Assembly: GCA_944321005.1 (NCBI GenBank)
Contig: CALUJT010000017.1
Span: 1 to 16,605 of the forward strand
Direction of reading: 5' to 3'
Length of the DNA: 16,605 nucleotides
DNA from: an uncultured Atopobiaceae bacterium
GTDB taxonomy: Bacteria > Actinomycetota > Coriobacteriia > Coriobacteriales > Atopobiaceae
Part shown: positions 6,429 to 13,698 of the stretch, piece after piece
How positions within the stretch are numbered: the stretch's first letter is position 1
Layout of the letters: each line of letters opens with the position of its first letter
The notes under the pieces: model-generated
What the model was told of the DNA's origin: nothing
What the model saw: the letters and a program-made list of their open reading frames with translations, nothing else
Database searches by the model: none
Position numbers and translations under genes: made by a program

Positions 6429-7343
6429 ATGGCTGACGGGAGCGTTTCCAGCGGGCGCGTGGCCGGCGAGAAGGGCGGCGCGCCCGAGCCGACCTTCGTC
6501 CCCGGGCGTCGCGGCGTGGTGAGCCTGGGGCTCATGGGCGGCTCCTTCGCCAAGGCCTTCGCCGCCGCCGGCGCGGAGGTCTTCGCCTGGAACCGCACGC
6601 GCTCCACCCTGGAGCTCGCCATGATCGAGACCGTCACAGGAGAGCTCGACGAGTCCACGATCCCCACCTGCGAGCTCATCGTGCTCGCGGGCTACCCCGC
6701 CTCCACCATAGAGTGGCTCGAGCGCTACGCGCGCCTCGTCTCCCCCGGCGCCATCGTCATCGACGCCGTGGGCGTCAAGCGCGCGATCTGCGAGCGCTGC
6801 GAGAAGATCTGCGAGGGGCTCCCCTTCACCTTCGTGGGCTGCCACCCCATGGCGGGCACCCAGTTCTCGGGCTTTGCCCGCGCCCGCGCCACCATGTTTC
6901 GCGGCGCTCCGATGGTGGTGGTCCCGCCCCAGATGGACGACCTCGCCCGCGCGGACGTGCTGGAGCGCCTGAAGGGGCTCCTCGCGCCCTGCGAGTTCGG
7001 CAGCTTCACGCTGGCCACGGCAGAGGAGCACGACCGCGTGATCGCCTTCACCTCTCAGCTTGCCCACGTGGTCTCCAACGCCTACGTCAAGAGCCCCACG
7101 TGCCGCGAGCACAGGGGCTTCTCAGCCGGCTCCTACCGCGACCTCACACGCGTGGCGCGCCTCAACGCGCCCATGTGGACCGAGCTCTTCCTCGACAACG
7201 CGGACTTCCTGTCCCAGGAGATCGGGACCATCATCGCCAACCTGCAGGCGTACAAGGACGCAATCGACGCACGCGACGCGGAGGGGCTCCAGGGGCTCCT
7301 GGCAGAGGGCGACAGGATCAAGCGGGAGGTCGAGGGCAGATGA
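6429..7343 (+). CDS. tyrA: Prephenate dehydrogenase
   Basis: It oxidatively decarboxylates prephenate to 4-hydroxyphenylpyruvate, the step committing to tyrosine. The protein has 304 residues. A Rossmann NAD(P) segment lies at 30-40 (VVSLGLMGGSF), followed by GCHPMAGTQFSG (138-148), EEHDRVIAFTSQLAH (199-213) with the conserved His, and GSYRDLTRVA (234-243), the usual order for TyrA. There is no C-terminal ACT domain, so feedback control by tyrosine probably acts elsewhere, such as on AroF. The nucleotide-binding GxGxxG has Ser32 in place of the first Gly. The first ~28 residues are a polar extension outside the fold. GAGGAGG (6417-6423), inside the end of aroF, is a strong ribosome binding site five bases before the ATG. 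The stop overlaps the aroB start (ATGA). Confidence 0.93.
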   Translation: MADGSVSSGRVAGEKGGAPEPTFVPGRRGVVSLGLMGGSFAKAFAAAGAEVFAWNRTRSTLELAMIETVTGELDESTIPTCELIVLAGYPASTIEWLERYARLVSPGAIVIDAVGVKRAICERCEKICEGLPFTFVGCHPMAGTQFSGFARARATMFRGAPMVVVPPQMDDLARADVLERLKGLLAPCEFGSFTLATAEEHDRVIAFTSQLAHVVSNAYVKSPTCREHRGFSAGSYRDLTRVARLNAPMWTELFLDNADFLSQEIGTIIANLQAYKDAIDARDAEGLQGLLAEGDRIKREVEGR

Positions 7344-8464
7344 CGTCCGGCGAGAAGAACCGAGAGATCCGCACCGTCCACGTGGGCGCCGCGTCGCGCG
7401 CCTACGACGTTCTGGTTGGCCCCGGGGCCCTCGCCCTTCTCGGCGAGGTCACGCGCGGGGTCGCCGGAGAGGCGCGCGTCTGCGTGGTGAGCGAGACCAA
7501 CGTGGCGCCCCTCTACGCGGATAGGGCGGAGGCATCGCTCGCGGAGGCCGGCCTGGACGTGGCGCCGAGCATCGTCTTTCCCGCCGGCGAGGCGCACAAG
7601 GGGCTCGGCACGCTCGGCACCATCCTCGAGGGCCTCGCGGAGCGGGAGCTCACGCGCGACGACGTCGTGGTGGCGCTGGGAGGTGGCGTCACGGGCGACA
7701 TGGCGGGGCTCGCCGCCGCCCTCTACCTGCGCGGGATCCGCGTGGTGCAAGCGCCGACCTCGCTCCTTGCGATGGTCGACTCCTCCGTGGGCGGCAAGAC
7801 GGCCGTGGACATAGCCGCCGGCAAGAACCTCGTGGGCGCCTTCTGGCAGCCCTCGGCCGTGGTGGCGGACGTGAGCTGCCTCGAGACGGTCACGCCCGAG
7901 CTCCTCACGGACTCCTGCGGCGAGGTGGTCAAGCACGCCGTCCTGGAGGACGGCGCGCTCCTGGACGAGCTGTCCGCGCGCCCGCTCAACGCACCCGGCG
8001 CGGCGGCAGGGGACGTCGCCCGCGTGGTGGCGAGAAACATCGAGATCAAGCGCGACGTGGTCGAGGCGGACGAGCGGGAGCGCGGGCTCAGGCAGACGCT
8101 CAACCTCGGCCACACCGTGGGTCACGCCATAGAGGCGGCGAGCGACTTTGCCCTTGGCCACGGCACGTGCGTTGCCGCGGGGCTCTGCATCGTGGCGCGC
8201 GCCTCGGAGAGCCGCGGCTGGTGCTCCGGGGAGACCCGGGCGCGCGTCGAGCGCTGCGTCCGCGCCCACGGCCTGCCCGTCACGACCGACCTTCCGGCGG
8301 ACGTCCTCATGGGCTTCCTCGCGCACGACAAGAAGCGCCACGGCGACGGCGTGAACCTCGTCGTGCCGGCCGAGATAGGCCGCGCGGAGGTGCGCCGCGT
8401 CTCGCTCGCCGAGATGCGCGGGCTCCTGGGCGCCGGCCTCGCTCCGGCGGGTGACGCGTCATGA
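7340..8464 (+). CDS. aroB: 3-Dehydroquinate synthase
   Basis: It converts DAHP to 3-dehydroquinate with NAD+ and a divalent metal (second shikimate step). The protein has 374 residues. Visible family motifs: GGGVTGDMAG (114-123) of the NAD site; APTSLLAMVDSSVGGKTAVD (138-157); CGEVVKHA (193-200) with metal ligand Glu195; LNLGHTVGHAIE (254-265) with His258; LGHGTCVA (272-279) with His274; and HDKKRHGDGVNLV in the C-terminal domain. The ATG at 7340 overlaps the tyrA stop by four bases, and GGGAGG lies ten bases upstream, so translation is probably coupled. The longer open frame upstream is the antisense-like alternative frame of tyrA and is not part of this protein. The gene overlaps aroA by four bases. 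Confidence 0.97.
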   Translation: MTSGEKNREIRTVHVGAASRAYDVLVGPGALALLGEVTRGVAGEARVCVVSETNVAPLYADRAEASLAEAGLDVAPSIVFPAGEAHKGLGTLGTILEGLAERELTRDDVVVALGGGVTGDMAGLAAALYLRGIRVVQAPTSLLAMVDSSVGGKTAVDIAAGKNLVGAFWQPSAVVADVSCLETVTPELLTDSCGEVVKHAVLEDGALLDELSARPLNAPGAAAGDVARVVARNIEIKRDVVEADERERGLRQTLNLGHTVGHAIEAASDFALGHGTCVAAGLCIVARASESRGWCSGETRARVERCVRAHGLPVTTDLPADVLMGFLAHDKKRHGDGVNLVVPAEIGRAEVRRVSLAEMRGLLGAGLAPAGDAS

Positions 8465-9768
8465 GGGCGGTCATAGAGCCCGCGCGCCTCTCGGGGAGCG
8501 TGGAGGCGCCCTCCTCCAAGTCCGAGGCGCACCGCCTGCTCATCTGCGCCGCGCTCGCCTCCGGGACCACGGACGTGGACTGCACCACCACCTCGGACGA
8601 CATCGACGCCACCATCTCCTGCCTCGAGGCCCTCGGGGCGGGCGTGGCGCGCACGAGGCGGGGCTTTCGCGTGACGCCCGTGCCCGCGGCGGCCGCTGGC
8701 CCCGGGGCGTGCGAGGCGGAGCTCGACTGCGGGGAGTCCGGCTCCACGCTGAGGTTCCTGCTCCCCGTGGTGGCCGCCCTGGGGCGCGACGCCAGCATAA
8801 CGGCACACGGCAGGCTTCCCCAGCGTCCGCTCTCCCCCCTCTACGAGGAGCTCGTCGCGCACGGGGCGGAGCTCTCGCCCCAGGGCGAGGTCCCGCTGCG
8901 CGTGACGGGAAGGCTCCGTCCCGGGCGCTTCTCGCTTCCCGGGAACGTCTCCTCGCAGTACGTGAGCGGCCTTCTGTTGGCGGCTCCGCTCATGGGCGAG
9001 CCCGTCGAGGTCGTGGTGACCGAGCCCGTGGAGTCCCGCCCCTACATAGACATCACCGTCGCCGCGCTCCGGCGCTTTGGGGCGGAGGTCGACGAGAGCC
9101 GCGTGCAGGCGCCCGACGGCTCCCCCGCGCGCTCGTTCGTCTGCTCCGCGCCGGGCGGGCTCGTCTCCCCCGGCACGGTCCGCGTGGGCGGGGACTGGTC
9201 CAACGCCGCATTCTGGCTCGCGGCCGGCGCGATCTGCGGCCGCGAGCAGGGCGTGGCGGTCACGGGGCTCGATGCCCGCAGCCCGCAGGGCGACCGACAG
9301 GTCCTCGCCGCGCTCGCCCTTCTCGGCGCGCGCGTCCTGCGCTCGGCGGACGGAGCGGGCTGCGTGACGGAGTGCCTGGCGGGACGCACCATCGACGTCA
9401 GCGCCTGCCCCGACCTCGTCCCGCCGCTCGCCGCGGTGGCCGCCGTGGCCGAGGGCACGACCACGTTCACGGGGGCGGCGCGCCTGCGCCTCAAGGAGTC
9501 CGACCGCCTCGAGACCGTGTCCGCCGCGATCCGTGCCCTCGGCGGGAGGGCGCGCGCCACGAATGACGGCCTTCTCGTGGAGGGCGTCAACGAGCTCGCG
9601 GGGGGCGTCGTGGACGCGGCGAACGACCACCGCATCGCCATGATGGCGGCGGTCCTCTCCACCCGCTGCGCCGGCACCGTCACGATAGAGGGAGCCGGGT
9701 GCGTCTCCAAGTCCTACCCAGCCTTCTTCGAGGACTTCGCCTCCCTCGGCGGCCACGTCCTCGCCTAA
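8461..9768 (+). CDS. aroA: 3-Phosphoshikimate 1-carboxyvinyltransferase (EPSP synthase)
   Basis: It transfers enolpyruvate from PEP to shikimate 3-phosphate (sixth shikimate step). The 435 residues form the normal double inside-out barrel. Motifs: APSSKSEAHR (16-25, with Lys20 and Arg25), GESGSTLRF (91-99), the GRLPQRPL segment, SSQYVSGLLLAAP, RPYIDIT, DWSNAAFWL, RLKESDRL and DHRIAMM near the C-terminus. The GESGSTLRF and DWSNAAFWL variants resemble clostridial-type AroA rather than the E. coli form. The ATG at 8461 overlaps the aroB TGA, and the site upstream is a weak ribosome binding site, so translation probably relies on coupling to aroB. The stop at 9766-9768 is followed three bases later by a perfect inverted repeat. 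Confidence 0.97.
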   Translation: MRAVIEPARLSGSVEAPSSKSEAHRLLICAALASGTTDVDCTTTSDDIDATISCLEALGAGVARTRRGFRVTPVPAAAAGPGACEAELDCGESGSTLRFLLPVVAALGRDASITAHGRLPQRPLSPLYEELVAHGAELSPQGEVPLRVTGRLRPGRFSLPGNVSSQYVSGLLLAAPLMGEPVEVVVTEPVESRPYIDITVAALRRFGAEVDESRVQAPDGSPARSFVCSAPGGLVSPGTVRVGGDWSNAAFWLAAGAICGREQGVAVTGLDARSPQGDRQVLAALALLGARVLRSADGAGCVTECLAGRTIDVSACPDLVPPLAAVAAVAEGTTTFTGAARLRLKESDRLETVSAAIRALGGRARATNDGLLVEGVNELAGGVVDAANDHRIAMMAAVLSTRCAGTVTIEGAGCVSKSYPAFFEDFASLGGHVLA

Positions 9769-9771
9769 AAC

Positions 9772-9819
9772 GGGACGTGCCTGAAACGTGCAAGTTCCTG
9801 CACGTTTCAGGCACGTCCC
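9772..9819. repeat. Perfect 21-bp inverted repeat between aroA and aroC
   Basis: Arm 9772-9792 and arm 9799-9819 are exact reverse complements, separated by the six-base loop AGTTCC. Each arm contains ACGTGC (or GCACGT) twice, 11 bases apart (9775, 9786, 9800, 9811). There is no T-tract after it on the plus strand, so it is not a standard terminator of the operon. On the minus strand it is followed by GTTTTAGG. It could be an mRNA-stabilising or processing hairpin, a protein-binding site, or a dispersed REP-like element. The aroC ribosome binding site begins about 15 bases after it. Confidence 0.92.
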
Positions 9820-9845
9820 AAAGCATGCAACAGAAAGGAGCAGCC

Positions 9846-10967
9846 GTGCCTTCCAGCATGGGAACCGCCCTCAGGGTGACCGTCTTCGGGCAGTCGCACT
9901 CCCCCGCCGTGGGATGCGTGGTCGAGGGGCTGCCCGCCGGAATGAGGGTCGACCTCGAGGCGCTCGCCGCCTTCGTCGCGCGCCGCGCACCGGGCAACGA
10001 CCCCTGGGGCACCCCGCGCAGGGAGCCCGACGCCCCGCGCATCGTCTCCGGCCTCAACCCCAACGGCGAGACCTGCGGCGCTCCGCTCGCCGCCATCATA
10101 GAGAACACCAACACCCGCTCCGGCGACTACGGGAACATCCTCTCCGTGCCGCGCCCCGGGCACGCGGACTTCGCGGCGTGGGCCAAGTGGCACGGCGCAC
10201 AGGACGTCCCCGGCGGCGGGCACTTCTCCGGAAGGCTCACCGGGCCCCTCTGCGTCGCCGGAGGGCTCGCGCTCCAGTGGCTCGAGGGCCGCGGCGTCCG
10301 CGTTGCCGCCCACGTGGCGGAGCTCGCCGGAATCGAGGACGAGCCCCTCGAAGCGCTCGACAACTCCCCCGCCGCCAACGCCAGGCTGGCCGGGCAGATG
10401 GACGCCCTCGCGGACGGGCGTCGCATGCCCGCGATTGACGCCTCCGCCGGCGAGCGGATGGTCGAGGCCGTCATGTCCGCGCGCTCCCAGAGGGACACCC
10501 TGGGAGGCATCGTTGAGTGCGCCGCCACGGGGGTGCCCGCCGGCACCGGCTCCCCCATGTTCGACGGCATCGAGAACGTGCTCGCACGCGCGCTCTTTGG
10601 CATCCCCTCAGTGAAGGGCGTCGAGTTCGGGCGGGGCTTTGCCGCCGCGCGCCTGCGCGGGACGCAGAACAACGATCCCTACGAGGTGCGCGACGGGCGC
10701 TGCGTGCCCGCGACCAACAACGCCGGCGGCATCCTGGGAGGCATCACCACCGGGGCGCCCCTCCTCGTGCGCTGCGCCTTCAAGCCCATCTCCAGCGTCA
10801 TGGTGGACCAGCCCTCCGTGGACCTCACGCGCATGGAGCCCGCCACGCTGAGGGTTCACGGCAGGCACGACACCACCGCCGTGATCCGCGCGGTGCCCGT
10901 GGTGGAGGCCGTCTGCGCGCTGGGCATCGCGGACGCGCTTCTGGCCTGGCCCGCTGACCCGCAGTAG
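9846..10967 (+). CDS. aroC: Chorismate synthase
   Basis: It converts EPSP to chorismate using reduced FMN (last shikimate step). The protein has 373 residues, typical for the family. Motifs: FGQSHSPAVGCVVEGLPAGM (14-33), RRAPGNDPWGTPRREPD, IIENTNTRSGDYGN, PRPGHADFAAWAKW, GGGHFSGRLTGPLC, and towards the end TNNAGGILGGITTGAPL and a segment with RHDTTAVIRAVPVVEA. The first motif is GQSHS instead of the common GESHG, a variant I recall from clostridial enzymes. I chose GTG at 9846 because AAGGAG (9835-9840) lies five bases upstream. The in-frame ATG at 9858 has no such site, and the longer open frame upstream reads through the hairpin. Confidence 0.95.
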   Translation: MPSSMGTALRVTVFGQSHSPAVGCVVEGLPAGMRVDLEALAAFVARRAPGNDPWGTPRREPDAPRIVSGLNPNGETCGAPLAAIIENTNTRSGDYGNILSVPRPGHADFAAWAKWHGAQDVPGGGHFSGRLTGPLCVAGGLALQWLEGRGVRVAAHVAELAGIEDEPLEALDNSPAANARLAGQMDALADGRRMPAIDASAGERMVEAVMSARSQRDTLGGIVECAATGVPAGTGSPMFDGIENVLARALFGIPSVKGVEFGRGFAAARLRGTQNNDPYEVRDGRCVPATNNAGGILGGITTGAPLLVRCAFKPISSVMVDQPSVDLTRMEPATLRVHGRHDTTAVIRAVPVVEAVCALGIADALLAWPADPQ

Positions 10968-11028
10968 CGCCGCCCGCAGCAGCTCCGCCCCAAGATCGAC
11001 CCGCCCGCAACCCAAGGAGGATTTCCGC

Positions 11029-12180
11029 ATGCCCGAGCTCGGAGAGCTGAGACAGCAGATAGACCAGATAGACCGCCAGATCTTCTCGCTCTTTGCCGAG
11101 CGCGCCCGCGTCTCGGAGGGGGTCGCCGCCTACAAGCGCGAGCACGGACTGCGCGTCTTCGACCCCGCCCGCGAGCGCCAGAAGGTGGCCTCCGCCGCCG
11201 CGGCGGCACCGGAGGACCTGGCCACCTACGCGCAGGTGCTCATGGAGCTCCTCATGGAGGCCTCGAGATCCCGCCAGCACGCCCTGCTGGGGGACGCCGA
11301 GAAGGACCCGGTGCTCGCGCGCATAGACGCCGCCCGCGCCGCCACCCCGGAGCTCTTCCCGCGCTCCGCACGCGTGTGCTGCCAGGGCGTGGAGGGCGCC
11401 TACTCGCAGATGGCGGCCGAGAAGTTCTTCAGGCGCCCGCAGATCGCCTACGCGCCCTCCTTCGACGCGGTCTTCCGCACCGTTGAGCAGGGGCTCGCGG
11501 AGTTTGGCGTCCTTCCGCTGGAGAACTCCACCGCGGGCTCGGTCAACCAGATGTTCGACCTCATGGTCGAGCACTCCTTCTACGTGGTGCGCACCACGCG
11601 CGTGAAGGTGGAGCACAACCTCCTCGCCCGCCGCGGGGCCACCATCGGGGGCATTCGCGACATCTACAGCCACGAGCAGGCCATAGGCCAGTGCGCCGAG
11701 TTCCTCTCGGGCCTGCCGGACGTGCGCGTGCACGTGTGCGAGAACACCGCTGTCGCAGCCAAGCGCGTGGCTGAGTCCGGCCGCACGGACGTGGCCGCGC
11801 TCTCGTCCAGGTCCTGCGCGGGCCTCTACGACCTCGACGTGCTGGTCGCAGACGCGCAGGACCGCGACAACAACTACACGCGCTTCGCCTGCATCTCCCG
11901 GGACCTCAGGGTCTACCCCGGGGCCGACCGCACCTCCCTCATGATCGTGCTGCCCCACGAGCCCGGCGCCCTCTACAAGCTGCTCGCCAAGTTCTACGCG
12001 CTGGACATCAACCTCCTCAAGCTGGAGAGCCGCCCCATCCCGGAGCGCGACTTCGAGTTCCGCTTCTACTTCGACATCGAGTGCCCGGTTGCGGCGCCGG
12101 AGTTCTCGGCCCTCATGTCCACCGTCGGCAGCCTCTGCCAGGAGTGTCGCTACCTCGGGTCCTATGCGGAGGTGGTCTAG
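11029..12180 (+). CDS. pheA: Bifunctional chorismate mutase / prephenate dehydratase (P-protein)
   Basis: It turns chorismate into prephenate and then phenylpyruvate, the phenylalanine branch. Its 383 residues contain three domains: AroQ-type chorismate mutase at about 1-85 (LRQQIDQIDRQI, then RVSEGVAAYK and PARERQ, with charged residues Arg8, Lys36, Arg48 and Glu49); prephenate dehydratase at about 114-290 (GVEGAYSQMAA, LPLENSTAGSVNQ, NYTRF at 282-286); and an ACT domain at about 302-383 with HEPGALYKLL and ESRP (333-336), the usual phenylalanine-binding signature. Allosteric inhibition by phenylalanine is therefore expected. AAGGAGG lies eight bases before the ATG. The gap from aroC is 61 bases with no clear terminator or promoter. 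The end of this gene contains the ribosome binding site of aroE-aroK. Confidence 0.96.
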   Translation: MPELGELRQQIDQIDRQIFSLFAERARVSEGVAAYKREHGLRVFDPARERQKVASAAAAAPEDLATYAQVLMELLMEASRSRQHALLGDAEKDPVLARIDAARAATPELFPRSARVCCQGVEGAYSQMAAEKFFRRPQIAYAPSFDAVFRTVEQGLAEFGVLPLENSTAGSVNQMFDLMVEHSFYVVRTTRVKVEHNLLARRGATIGGIRDIYSHEQAIGQCAEFLSGLPDVRVHVCENTAVAAKRVAESGRTDVAALSSRSCAGLYDLDVLVADAQDRDNNYTRFACISRDLRVYPGADRTSLMIVLPHEPGALYKLLAKFYALDINLLKLESRPIPERDFEFRFYFDIECPVAAPEFSALMSTVGSLCQECRYLGSYAEVV

Positions 12181-12181
12181 C

Positions 12182-13486
12182 GTGGGCGAGAAGAACGGTC
12201 CCGCTGCCCCCCACCCCATGACGGCCCCCTACGGCCTTCTGGGAGGGCGCCTCGGCCACAGCTGGTCGCCGCAGATCCACGAGCGGCTGGGCTCCGCCCC
12301 CTACGAGCTCGTCGAGCGCGAGCCAAAGGACGTGGAGCCCCTCGTGCGCGAGGGCTCCTGGCGCGGGCTCAACGTCACCATCCCGTACAAGCGGGACGCC
12401 GCCCGCCTCGCGGACGTGCGCTCGCCCGCCGTGGATCGGCTGGGCGCGGCCAACACCCTCGTGCGCGACGGGGACGGCCGCATCGTGGCCGAGAACACCG
12501 ACGTGCTCGGCTTCGCCTGGATGCTCTCGCACTTCTGCCGCGAGCGCCTGGGCGAGTCCGCGCGCGACGCCCTCGGTGGCAGGAAGGTCCTCGTCCTGGG
12601 CTCAGGCGGCGCGAGCCAGGCCGTCGCGTATGCGCTCGCCGAGGTCGCGGGCGCCGTCCCCTGCGTCATCTCGCGCAGCGGGCGCGAGACCTACGAGACG
12701 CTCGCGGAGCGCCACGGGGACGCCGTCCTTCTCGTCAACACCACGCCGGTGGGGATGTTCCCCACCTGCCCGGCGAGCCCGGTGGACGAGGGAACGCTGG
12801 CCCGGCTGGAGGGTCTGCGCGGCGTGCTCGACGTGGTCTACAACCCGTGCCGCACGGGCATCTGCATGGCGGCCGAGCGCCTGGGCCTGCCCAGCGAGTC
12901 CGGCCTCGCCATGCTCGTGGCGCAGGCTCTCTACGCGAGCGAGCTCTTCCAGGGGCGCGACCTCGACGACGCGCTCGTGCCCGCGATCGAGCGACAGATC
13001 GCCTCCCTGACGCAGAACGTCGTGCTCGTGGGCATGCCGGGCGCCGGCAAGACCTCCTGCGGCAGAATCCTCGCCCGCGACCTGGGACGGCCCTTCGTCG
13101 ACCTGGACGAGGCCATCGAGCTCGCGTGCGGCAGGACGCCCGCGCAGATCATCCGTGAGGACGGCGAGGAGGCCTTCCGCGAGGAGGAGACGCGCGTCAC
13201 CGCCTCCTACGGCGGCCGCTCGGGGCTGGTGATGGCCTGCGGCGGCGGGGTCGTCACGAGGGGGCGCAACTACCCCCTGCTTCACCAGAACGGCACCATC
13301 GTCTTTCTGGACCGCCCCGTCTCGGAGCTCTCGGACGCGGGACGGCCCGTCTCGCAGGCAAAGGGCGTCGAGCGCGTGGCGCAGGAGCGCATGGGGCTCT
13401 ACCGCTCGTGGGCGGACGTCACCGTGGCCTGCACGGGCTCCGCTGAGGGGGACGCCGCGCTCGCGCGCGAGCTGCTGGGGCTGTAG
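12182..13486 (+). CDS. aroE-aroK: Fused shikimate dehydrogenase - shikimate kinase
   Basis: One 434-residue protein with two consecutive pathway enzymes. Residues ~15-272 are shikimate dehydrogenase: LGHSWSPQIH (24-33), GLNVTIPYK with catalytic Lys70, GAANT (88-92), ENTDVLGF (104-111), the NADP loop GSGGAS (140-145), NTTPVGM and the GLAMLVAQA segment. Residues ~279-434 are shikimate kinase: Walker A GMPGAGKTS (284-292), DLDE (307-310), FREEE (332-336), CGGGVV (353-358) and lid Arg388. The kinase domain, about 155 residues, is slightly short but complete in motifs. It reduces 3-dehydroshikimate and phosphorylates the product. GTG at 12182 is preferred because GGAGG (12168-12172) lies nine bases upstream; the in-frame ATG at 12218 lacks such a site. 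It starts one base after the pheA stop and is the last gene of the operon. Confidence 0.95.
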   Translation: MGEKNGPAAPHPMTAPYGLLGGRLGHSWSPQIHERLGSAPYELVEREPKDVEPLVREGSWRGLNVTIPYKRDAARLADVRSPAVDRLGAANTLVRDGDGRIVAENTDVLGFAWMLSHFCRERLGESARDALGGRKVLVLGSGGASQAVAYALAEVAGAVPCVISRSGRETYETLAERHGDAVLLVNTTPVGMFPTCPASPVDEGTLARLEGLRGVLDVVYNPCRTGICMAAERLGLPSESGLAMLVAQALYASELFQGRDLDDALVPAIERQIASLTQNVVLVGMPGAGKTSCGRILARDLGRPFVDLDEAIELACGRTPAQIIREDGEEAFREEETRVTASYGGRSGLVMACGGGVVTRGRNYPLLHQNGTIVFLDRPVSELSDAGRPVSQAKGVERVAQERMGLYRSWADVTVACTGSAEGDAALARELLGL

Positions 13487-13507
13487 AGCCCGCGCCGCCG
13501 AGCAGCT
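13470..13507 (+). terminator. Nested stem-loop around the aroE-aroK stop, weak terminator candidate
   Basis: AGCTGCT (13470-13476) pairs with AGCAGCT (13501-13507) and encloses a second stem, GGGCT (13478-13482) with AGCCC (13487-13491), whose loop is GTAG at the stop codon. No T-run follows, so termination is uncertain; it may instead protect the 3' end of the operon transcript. Confidence 0.3.
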
Positions 13508-13581
13508 TCTCGCCGCGATTGTGTGCGGAAGCGTGCCTTTTGTGAAGCGCACCACCGTCTGCGACACCGCTCGCCGGACTG

Positions 13582-13612
13582 ACGGGGCCCTTGAGAAGCA
13601 GCCCCGTATACT
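13582..13612 (+). promoter_or_regulatory. Probable aroQ promoter: TATACT -10 next to a dyad
   Basis: TATACT at 13607-13612 is a good -10 box in the 212-base gap between the aro operon and the EIIB-aroQ gene; transcription would start near 13619, giving a leader of about 80 bases. ACGGGGC (13582-13588) and GCCCCGT (13601-13607) form a perfect 7-bp dyad touching the -10. It could be an operator or a terminator of the upstream operon. No clear -35 is seen at 17 bases; TTGAGA (13591-13596) is too close. Confidence 0.4.
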
Positions 13613-13698
13613 CTCACAAGTAGATAACGTGTTGTCGTAACGGTGGTGAGAAGAGACGGGGCTCTTGCTCGCGATTCGACGACGGGAAGGATCGCGAA

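Noticed and set aside
5040..7112. 690-codon minus-strand open frame opposite aroF and tyrA
   Set aside because: No recognisable domain; Gly/Ala/His-rich composition; opposite genes with complete motifs, and it runs through the repeat array.
8122..9756. 544-codon minus-strand open frame opposite aroA
   Set aside because: Shadow of aroA on the other strand, with no motif and biased composition.
9772..9819. Operon terminator between aroA and aroC
   Set aside because: The plus strand has no T-run after the stem and pathway genes continue directly, so ordinary termination is unlikely.
9699..9845. Longer aroC reading frame starting within aroA
   Set aside because: It would translate the inverted repeat and has no ribosome binding site; GTG at 9846 is five bases after AAGGAG.
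10825..12219. 464-codon minus-strand open frame opposite pheA
   Set aside because: Antisense shadow of pheA with no recognisable domain.
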